A DNA stretch of 64,000 nt from Pseudopithomyces maydicus (Eukaryota > Ascomycota > Dothideomycetes > Pleosporales > Didymosphaeriaceae), in the NCBI GenBank assembly GCA_026873275.1, contig JANTUC010000008.1, positions 1,860,001 to 1,924,000 of the forward strand. Reading direction: 5' to 3'. Shown piece after piece: positions 57,515 to 64,000 of this stretch. The stretch's first letter is position 1. Each line of letters begins with the position of its first letter. Below the pieces are notes generated by a model, which saw only the letters and a program-made list of their open reading frames with translations, had not been told where the DNA came from and made no database searches. A program made the position numbers and the translations under genes.

Positions 57515-58615
57515 ATGGTCAACCCAACTCTCCTTCGGCTACTAGGCCTTTTCACAGTTGTCCCTATCTTTCTCTCCTTACTACTGCTTTTCAATCCTCA
57601 CGAACGGTCCTTTGACGGCAAGCATCTCTGGTCTTGCGTGTCAAACACTTCGCCATATTATGGGGACCAACCATCGGTCAGAACTAAGAACGACCACGGA
57701 CTGAAGACTATTGAAGCCCAACTGCCCGATGGCACCCTCCGCTTCACGCGCGTCAATCCCGCACACACGCCATCGACCCTGGTGCTTGTACTCACGCGCG
57801 ATGCAGGTTCCTGGTCTCGAGACTACAAGTCTGAGCCGCGCTCGGTGCACGATTTCCTCCAGCTCCTGAATAGTACGAAACTCTCGTTGCCCGATGTCGC
57901 ATTAGGCATCATGACTGCGTCGAAAGACGAGTTCAAAGCAACCAAGAATGCAGTACAAGATTCTCCTCTCGGCAGAGTCACCATTATTCATCGCGAAGAC
58001 ACTGGCAGCGGTTTCAAATATAGCGACCGACACAAGCCAGAGGTACAGGATCAGCGACGTGCGCTGTTGGCCCGTCTACGAAACTACCTGATGAACGGTG
58101 CAATTCAAGACGAGAAGCACATCCTCTGGATTGATGCTGACGTGGTCGAGTTCTCGCCCGATATCACGCAGACGATGCTGAAGCATGCGGAATCGCGTGC
58201 CGATGTCGGTATTTTGACTGCCCGTTGCGAACGGGACACTCTGTACAATTACGACATGAACGCCTGGAAGGTGGAATCTGGAGTACTGGACACCGCCATC
58301 GGTGCAGAGAGAAGTCAGCAGCAGAATAGGCTGGAACACAGCAAAACCTGGGTGCCGGACCTGATCAAAGATACTGGCGACAAGGATCTCGTGCCTCTCG
58401 ATAGTGTCGGTGGCACCCTACTCTACATTCGAGCGGATCTGGTGAGAGAAGGATTGATATTCCCGTGGTGGGGTGTGGTAGGCGCTGGCTGGGAGCGCGA
58501 AGGATACGTCGGTCTCGAGACTGAAGGGTTATGCTACCTCAGTGCAAGAATGGAGGGCGGCGGCTGTTTCGTACTTGGTGGTAGCCACAAGACGCGACAT
58601 GCGGATCAAGGATGA
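57515..58615 (+). CDS. Anp1/Mnn9/Van1-family mannosyltransferase
   Basis: A Golgi type II mannosyltransferase-like protein of the Anp1 family, whose yeast members elongate the alpha-1,6-mannan backbone. The start lies in CAAGATGGTC. A signal anchor spans residues about 5-25 and is followed by a luminal domain: STLVLVLTRDAGSW, HDFLQLLNSTKLS, DQRRALLARLRNYLM and the DxD-containing HILWIDADVVEFSPD (Asp about residue 207). The C-terminal block ends PWWGVVGAGWEREGYVGLET then EGLCYLSARM. The product is 366 residues, intronless and intact. Adjacent to the divergent CAP59-type gene, it suggests a small glycan-processing pair. Confidence 0.92.
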   Translation: MVNPTLLRLLGLFTVVPIFLSLLLLFNPHERSFDGKHLWSCVSNTSPYYGDQPSVRTKNDHGLKTIEAQLPDGTLRFTRVNPAHTPSTLVLVLTRDAGSWSRDYKSEPRSVHDFLQLLNSTKLSLPDVALGIMTASKDEFKATKNAVQDSPLGRVTIIHREDTGSGFKYSDRHKPEVQDQRRALLARLRNYLMNGAIQDEKHILWIDADVVEFSPDITQTMLKHAESRADVGILTARCERDTLYNYDMNAWKVESGVLDTAIGAERSQQQNRLEHSKTWVPDLIKDTGDKDLVPLDSVGGTLLYIRADLVREGLIFPWWGVVGAGWEREGYVGLETEGLCYLSARMEGGGCFVLGGSHKTRHADQG

Positions 58616-58646
58616 ATAAGAGAAACACTGCCCAAGAGAAAGATAA

Positions 58647-59186
58647 TCATCCTTCGAAGTCGTATACCATTTTTACCCGCAATTTCCGCCCTCGATCGTT
58701 CTTCACCCATGCACGTCGCGTGTGCTTCCTCTCGTCTCCGACCATTTCGAAGCCCCAGAGATGCTTCGCTTCCCATTTGCCGTCCTCTGCTTTTCCCTCG
58801 GCATAAATCAGCTTTCCTTCGCTATCGCCTTCAATCCATGCGCCTTCGCCAATACCCAAATTGATCGCTTCGCTCGCATCAATCCATCGACAACGACCTT
58901 GTACGTTCCCAAATAGAGGGTCTTCATTGTTTTGCCATTCCCAATTCAAGACGTACTTTTCGGTTGTACCTGGAAATTTGCTAGCAACAACCGACTGTGC
59001 AGCTTCTATATGGTGTGCGTCTGGCTGGGTGATAGTTTGGTGAATAGAGGCCACCGAGGCCGCTTTGCGTATAACCATGCCGATGCCCTGGATCGCCAGG
59101 ATGGAAGTAAAATCGTCCGAAGAATCTTTATTGAGTTTCCACTGCCCATCCAGTGTTTGGAGTGTTTTGGAAGGCGGTGCAGCCAT
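58647..59186 (-). CDS. Small lipocalin/FABP-like fungal protein
   Basis: An intronless frame of 179 residues starting MAAPPSKTLQTLDGQWKLNK. The pattern GQWKLNKDSSDDFTSILAIQ, then alternating beta-like segments (TEKYVLNWEWQN, GRCRWIDASEAI, EGKLIYAEGKAEDGKWEAKH) and a final RAWVKNDRGRKLRVKMVYDF, resembles fungal lipocalin-like proteins of the type often found beside secondary-metabolism or detoxification genes. No signal peptide, so probably cytosolic. Tail-to-tail with the Anp1 gene, with only 31 bp between stop codons, so their transcripts must overlap. Ligand unknown. Confidence 0.75.
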   Translation of the reverse strand: MAAPPSKTLQTLDGQWKLNKDSSDDFTSILAIQGIGMVIRKAASVASIHQTITQPDAHHIEAAQSVVASKFPGTTEKYVLNWEWQNNEDPLFGNVQGRCRWIDASEAINLGIGEGAWIEGDSEGKLIYAEGKAEDGKWEAKHLWGFEMVGDERKHTRRAWVKNDRGRKLRVKMVYDFEG

Positions 59187-59820
59187 GTCAGCTAGGATGT
59201 TAGGCTGACCGCAGGGTGGCGAACGGACTCTGACTGGTAATTTAGCCCCGTGGAATTAGGCTACAAATAGCTGAAACCAAAGTCGGATATCGCAAACTTT
59301 AGAAGTCTCAACATCGTGTATTTGTACCTTGCGCAAAGGCATTCTAAAGGTCATGACGTCATGGCACCAAAGTGTGTCTAGCGATTCTAGCGACTGCGTT
59401 GACGTTAGGACTAACCTGACCAAGTCATAGCAATATTAGTTAAACACCAGTCTAGATGATATACAACAGAATCAAAAAATAGACAAGAGCGCGCAATAGA
59501 AGAATATGCAAAATAAAAGTTCGTGTTGAGGAACAGCAAGTACTTGAGTAGGTACTGTTGATTGTGATTTCCCAAAAGTGACGACTTAGGCCTCTTAGTA
59601 ATAATGTATAAAAGCAAATAGAAAGAAGGTGGGGCCTTGTTAGTTGCTTTTTGGCTGTGATATCTGCCGGAAACGGAAGCGTATTATGGGGAGCTGATGG
59701 TACTGTACGTTTTCTTTGTTTAGACTTCAGGTCATACCTTTTGCATCCCGCTTAACTTCTTTTCCAAACCATAATTCATCCACCATAAAATACTGCGGCC
59801 TCCAAAGGAAGACTCTAGCA
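59187..59820. other. Intergenic, AT-rich
   Basis: Promoters of the lipocalin-like and downstream membrane-protein genes. No other feature supported. Confidence 0.45.
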
Positions 59821-60339
59821 ATGTCTCGCGTACCTGAGTTACTCTCGAATATAACAACGGCATTCAAATACTGGTATAGCCCCCCGCCCGTCGTAAAGCC
59901 AGATCGCCTGCAAGACGTCATAGTCAGATGGACCTTAGGACTTTTCGGATACGATGCCACCTACCGGCAAAAACCTGTCGAGATTCCCACATTCATTACG
60001 GGCTTCCCATACGTTGCCCCTATATTGGCCGAACCATCTGACGGTTTTCCATATACCTTTCTTCCCACCGAGGGCGACTCAGAAATTGTCATTCTGTTAA
60101 AATGGTTGGCGATCGTCTTGTTAATACTAAGAGCAGCTCGCTTCTTGTTCTTAGTTGCTCTTTTTATCACAATGTCCGTCAACTCGATGATCTTGACTAT
60201 TAGTACAGAATGGCACAATTTGTGCGTCTCTACATGGTACGGGCTTGGTGGTTGGCGGTCATGGCGCAGATACTACTGGTCGCCTGCTGGTTTTGATACC
60301 ACGCCGATCATGCACAGGAGGACAAGCTCTTTGGGATAA
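59821..60339 (+). CDS. Hypothetical membrane protein
   Basis: An intronless frame of 172 residues starting at 59821 (MSRVPELLSNITTAFKYWYS). A long hydrophobic stretch at about residues 93-130 (IVILLKWLAIVLLILRAARF, then LFLVALFITMSVNSMIL) could form one or two membrane helices. The N-terminal third (DRLQDVIVRWTLGLFGYDAT) is soluble and the C-terminus is Trp/Tyr/Arg-rich (GGWRSWRRYYWSPAGFDTTP). No family recognised. An upstream in-frame ATG at 59716 would add 35 residues lacking coding character. Confidence 0.55.
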   Translation: MSRVPELLSNITTAFKYWYSPPPVVKPDRLQDVIVRWTLGLFGYDATYRQKPVEIPTFITGFPYVAPILAEPSDGFPYTFLPTEGDSEIVILLKWLAIVLLILRAARFLFLVALFITMSVNSMILTISTEWHNLCVSTWYGLGGWRSWRRYYWSPAGFDTTPIMHRRTSSLG

Positions 60340-61369
60340 TTAAGATAAGCGCTGGGTGGGTCGGAGGAGAAGTACAGAGAGTAGAGAAGAATTCGAAAGG
60401 CGACGGAAGGCTGATTGATATGTTCTGGGTCTCATGGAATGGAAAGTGCGGGTTTATTGTATGGGATTGATATCTCTTTTGGCGTCTTAGTTTCGTATTT
60501 AAGATTGGGCAGTGCAGAACCGTAATGGTGATATTAGGTAGAGTGTGTGAGCAATGCGTCTTACAAACCCACACAAGGTCTTCCTTGAGCTATATCCAGA
60601 AGAAAATCCATAGGAGAAAGACACAATTGCAAAGCTATGAGAGATAGAATCCCATGAAAACAGTATTCGTATTTTGAGCACAGGGACACTGAAGCTATGG
60701 GCAACCAATGGATATCTTTGAACGTTAAACAATCTCTCGGGTACTTCGGTACTCATGGATTACAATCCTGCTTTCAAATAGCTGGAGACAGGGTATTGTC
60801 TTTCGAGTGTGGGATGTCCTACCGCGTCCTGCAAAAGATGCGCTAAAAACTGTATTGCAGCTTTGAATGAAAATATTCCACGCAAATCTGGTTCGTTGGT
60901 GCAGATAATGCCTTACCGCCAAACCTGTGAGCACAAGATTCAGTTCGCTTGCGCCTCCACCCCTACATTTGGTAAAGAATAAAATCCGGAAAACATCATA
61001 TATAAAATCAATAGAGATCATCCTTCATGAAAATTGGATTCAAGAGGCATACGTTGCGCACATGCGAAATTCATTGCACAAATATTGTGTAATGACAAAA
61101 GACAAGTGCCACAGTCTTTGCAGAGGGGTTCCAGACGGTATTACACAGTATGCAAGGTATGGTATTGCAGACAATTGTACTACAAACATGGATATATATG
61201 TACATGTATGAAGGTTAAGCGCCAAATTGATCCCCAAGTGATCAATATATACATGCTTCTTCGTGAAGCCTAACAACAGGAGCGTTCAAGATTTCGTGCA
61301 CAAGCACGGGGACTCAATCGAGTTTCCAGGATGTTGCGAACCGTTTTGCAGCTAGATGGACAAGGAACT
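60340..61369. other. Intergenic, AT-rich
   Basis: 3' region of the membrane protein and of the pectate lyase. No gene supported. Frames are short and overlap on both strands. Confidence 0.5.
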
Positions 61370-62661
61370 CTAGCAAGCGTTGATGTCTGCATCAGTGAAT
61401 ACGCAAGTATCACTGGCGCCTTCGCTGACAGACTTTGGCTCGTTTCCTGGTGTTGTCCCCTCGAATTCCTCGCAAATCTTCTTGGTACCAGTGATGCAAG
61501 AGTTCGTGATCTTAGCAGTGTCGCCAAAGTTAGGGTTGATGCCAACTGTTCAAAGTCAGTTCGTAAATCCAATCGCAATCGTGATGATATCTTACTGAGA
61601 GTGGATGTTCCACCACTAGCCTTCACACCGTCAAGAATGACATGGCGTTCGGCGCTTTCTTTACAGTTACCACATGAGCGGTAGAGCTTGCCGAAGTTAT
61701 CAACGGTAAAGCCTGAGACCTTGAGAGTTCCGCCACCGTTGTGCTGGAGAACTTTATCCTCTGCTCCGCTGGCTCCACCTCCGGTAATGGTTGTTGTAGC
61801 ACCCGCTGTTTGCTTCTTGATGGTAAAAGCGTCCTCACAAACAGCTTCCCACCAGACATTCTCGAGAGTGCACGAGCCTTGGCAATGGACGCCTTCCTTC
61901 TGGTTGGCGCCGATGATGACATTCTTGAGTGTGCCGCCTTCTTGGATGTCAAACACTGCATCAGAATCATCGCCCTCGGACTGTCCACTACACTGAACTC
62001 CGCGATCGAAGGTCATCCCCTTACCATCGAAAACGCCTGTAATCTTCATGGGTTCGGAAAGAGTGCTTTGTCCAGCAGAAGCTGGCATGGTACCTGTGGA
62101 TGTGGAGTTGCCTGATGAACTGGAGCCTCCAGAAGAGGAGCTTCCAGAAGATGATCCTCCAGAAGAGGATCCTCCAGAAGAACTTCCCGAAGACGAGGCG
62201 GGTGCGGATGCAGCACTGGATTTAGAAGGCTTCTCGGAGGCTTCTGGTGGCGAGAAACCCGTCGCAGATGCAGAAGCGCCATCATCCGTAGCGGTAACAG
62301 ATGGAACATCGTCAGTTGGAGTTGGAGCACTGGATCCTCCCTCTGTCGCTGTCTCCTCTGATGCAGCGGAAGTTTTCGAGGACTTCTTGTCGCCTTTAGT
62401 TTTGGTTGACTTCTTATCGTCTTTGTCCTTGTCCTTGTCCTTATCATCATCCTTCTTATCTTTATCTTCGTCATCTGCGCGGACGTCAAGTGTGACTAAG
62501 AATTCTCGCGCGACGTTGCCTGAAGCTGCTCTGGCTTGGTTGGCAATGGCACGGTCACCGCCTAGCCCAGTACGGCCGACAACATGGACATTGCGAGGAA
62601 TGGCTTCTGCAGCAGAAAGAATGACTGCGACCGTAACAAATGTGGGGATTGAAAAATGCAT
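61370..62661 (-). CDS. Secreted pectate lyase, PL3 family, with long Ser/Gly-rich linker
   Basis: An extracellular endo-pectate lyase cleaving polygalacturonate by beta-elimination (Ca2+-dependent). The start MHFSIPTFVTVAVILSAAEA is a signal peptide. A Lys/Asp-rich segment (DEDKDKKDDDKDKDKDKDDK) and a Ser/Gly/Ala linker to about residue 200 follow. The PL3 domain covers the C-terminal half: GMTFDRGVQCSGQSEGDDSD, GTLKNVIIGANQKEGVHCQG, ENVWWEAVCEDAFTIKK, VLQHNGGGTLKVSGFTVDNF and KLYRSCGNC. A 50-bp intron (61595-61546, GTAAGA..CAG) leads to IGINPNFGDTAKITNSC and the stop at 61370-61372. Spliced length 413 residues, intact. The domain itself is about 210 residues, so the linker nearly doubles the protein. 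Confidence 0.93.
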
Positions 62662-64000
62662 AGTTGTAAAGATTGGTGATAAAAAGCCTTGCGCAGCAAA
62701 TGAAGGACGAACCTAGAATGGAACCGTGGCTAGCACAAGACAAGAAAAGAATGTCGCAAAAGAAGAAAAACAAGTGAATGTTGCCTGTGAGGGTGAAGAA
62801 GAGGAATTCCGGAAAGCGTTGACGAGACTTATAATGTTTTCTGGTGTGGCTGATATGAGTGCACATGTGGCGGTTAGCAGCGCGAAAGCATCCCTGACAG
62901 TTTCCACGATAGATCAAAACAGTCGTCATCAAAACGAACTACTGCTCCATCGCATATCGCCGAGATGATGCCAGAGAGATCTTGAAGACGAAAAGGGAAA
63001 AGACTGAGCATTGCCCCGGTTCGTATATGTTTACGCAAGCGATAGTGCGATGAGCAATTAATCGGAGGCACACTAGTAGTTTCATAGTTAAATCGCTCTC
63101 TTAGGGGCCCTATAAGATTGTTCGAGAAGTTTCGATTTTGCGGCCCTTCTGTCTCCACAGGTTTCAATTTTGTGGACCCCTTGCGCAGGTGTTTCAACGG
63201 TCACGTGACTTTCAATGTTTCAAGATTCGTGTTGTAGAGAGGGAAAGGATATATAGACAAATAAAATATTCGAGAAAGAATCAAAATATTGATAATTTCT
63301 GAGTGCTTTGAAGAATGTTCTGGGTGAGAGGGTCAGGATGTTGTGTATTGGAATTCTTATCAACCGGTCGGTATATGAATTTAACAACGTGAACGCTACG
63401 GAAACGTACTTAAAATCTACAAGATGTGACGATATCTGACAATGTATGTACTTGTCTCTCCATATTCGCAGTCAGAATTAGTTACCGCCCCCCGGGAGTT
63501 TTAACCAGTTCAACACTTTGATAGATATTCGGAAGCTTTATCACATTAAAAGCCTTACATATCACAGAACCAACAATATTGGATTTATTCCATACCCTTA
63601 AAAGTTGTATACCTGCAGCTGTCATGGTGTTGTAATGTGTTCAGCTGCGCAGATCAAGTGACACGCGCACCCCTGTCAACTGATCTGCGCCGTAGAATGA
63701 TGCAGTTTTATATCGGAAACTTTTGATAGCCCTGCAATAGAATGTCAAGTAGTTGGTGTTGGCCATAGTTTAAGGGATGAGCGGTGATCATGACCTTGTC
63801 CTACGCTGGTGACGATTTAACATACAACGCTGAGTCTAATAGAATATATAAAATACTAATGCCCGAAACTTGCTTTTATAATATTATCTCTTACAACATT
63901 ATTGTCTGATGAATTGTTCTGCTGGGTCTTTTTCTATACTCTCAACGAGAACATATCTAATTCTAAAAAGAGCTAGTTATGAAAATCCATCTGTCCCATC
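62662..64000. other. Intergenic to window end, AT-rich
   Basis: No gene supported. It contains a diverged duplication around 63128-63180 (TTTCGATTTTGCGGCCC against TTTCAATTTTGTGGACC), a hairpin at 63648-63691, and near 63915 a weak match to the dispersed repeat (GTTCTGCTGGGTCTTTTTCT). Confidence 0.5.
63648..63691. repeat. 17-bp imperfect inverted repeat (hairpin)
   Basis: Arms 63648-63664 (GCGCAGATCAAGTGACA) and 63675-63691 (TGTCAACTGATCTGCGC) match at 15 of 17 positions, around a 10-nt loop. It could be a transposon end pair, a terminator-like RNA hairpin or a cruciform. Confidence 0.7.

Overview
This is a nuclear segment from a filamentous ascomycete (Pezizomycotina). The evidence is short GT-AG introns of about 48-111 bp with CTAAC-like branch sites, and ascomycete orthologues: UTP20, DBP3, a cullin-3, Tim15/Zim17, a sphingolipid delta-8 desaturase with a fused cytochrome b5, and fungal phosphoribomutase. 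There are also fungus-specific families: a DUF1996-WSC secreted protein, GH128, CAP59 and Anp1 glycosyltransferases, a fungal STAND/NLR and a PL3 pectate lyase. The secreted pectate lyase suggests plant or plant-litter association. I cannot place the species.

Layout. 0.2-1.0 kb: small DUF1772-like membrane protein (-). 2.1-10.1 kb: UTP20 (-), divergent from DBP3 (+, 10.3-12.3 kb); both are ribosome-biogenesis factors sharing a 212-bp promoter. 12.3-16.3 kb: about 4 kb of microsatellite-rich non-coding DNA. 16.3-16.8 kb: small Cys-rich protein (+). 17.0-19.2 kb: CorA-type Mg2+ transporter (-). 19.2-27 kb: AT-rich accessory island with a cytochrome P450, an F-box-like protein and several copies of a roughly 100-bp dispersed repeat. 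27.1-28.6 kb: secreted GH128 glucanase (-). 28.6-32.5 kb: non-coding. 32.5-35.1 kb: cullin-3 (-), divergent from mitochondrial Tim15/Zim17 (+, 35.7-36.3 kb). 37.3-40.2 kb: CXC-SET protein with a C-terminal BAH-like domain (+). 42.1-43.9 kb: DUF1996-WSC protein (+). 44.3-46.1 kb: phosphoribomutase (-), divergent from the delta-8 desaturase (+, 46.7-48.4 kb). 50.4-54.6 kb: decayed NB-ARC/TPR NLR followed by a broken ankyrin frame. 55.0-58.6 kb: divergent pair of Golgi-type glycosyltransferases (CAP59 and Anp1). 58.6-59.2 kb: small lipocalin-like protein (-). 59.8-60.3 kb: membrane protein (+). 61.4-62.7 kb: PL3 pectate lyase (-).

The most striking window-wide signal is that several otherwise well-conserved genes (UTP20, CorA, P450, GH128, Tim15/Zim17, CAP59, probably the DUF1772-like gene) are each broken by frameshifts lying in C/G homopolymers of 4-6 bases. 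In every case adding one C/G per affected run restores both the family sequence and a codon-integral length. Two of these genes are essential in yeast, so systematic homopolymer under-calling in the assembly is the simplest explanation. The NLR instead carries substitutions (stop codons, a destroyed splice donor, a mutated P-loop) and looks like a genuine pseudogene. The best biological candidate for novelty is the CXC-SET-BAH protein.
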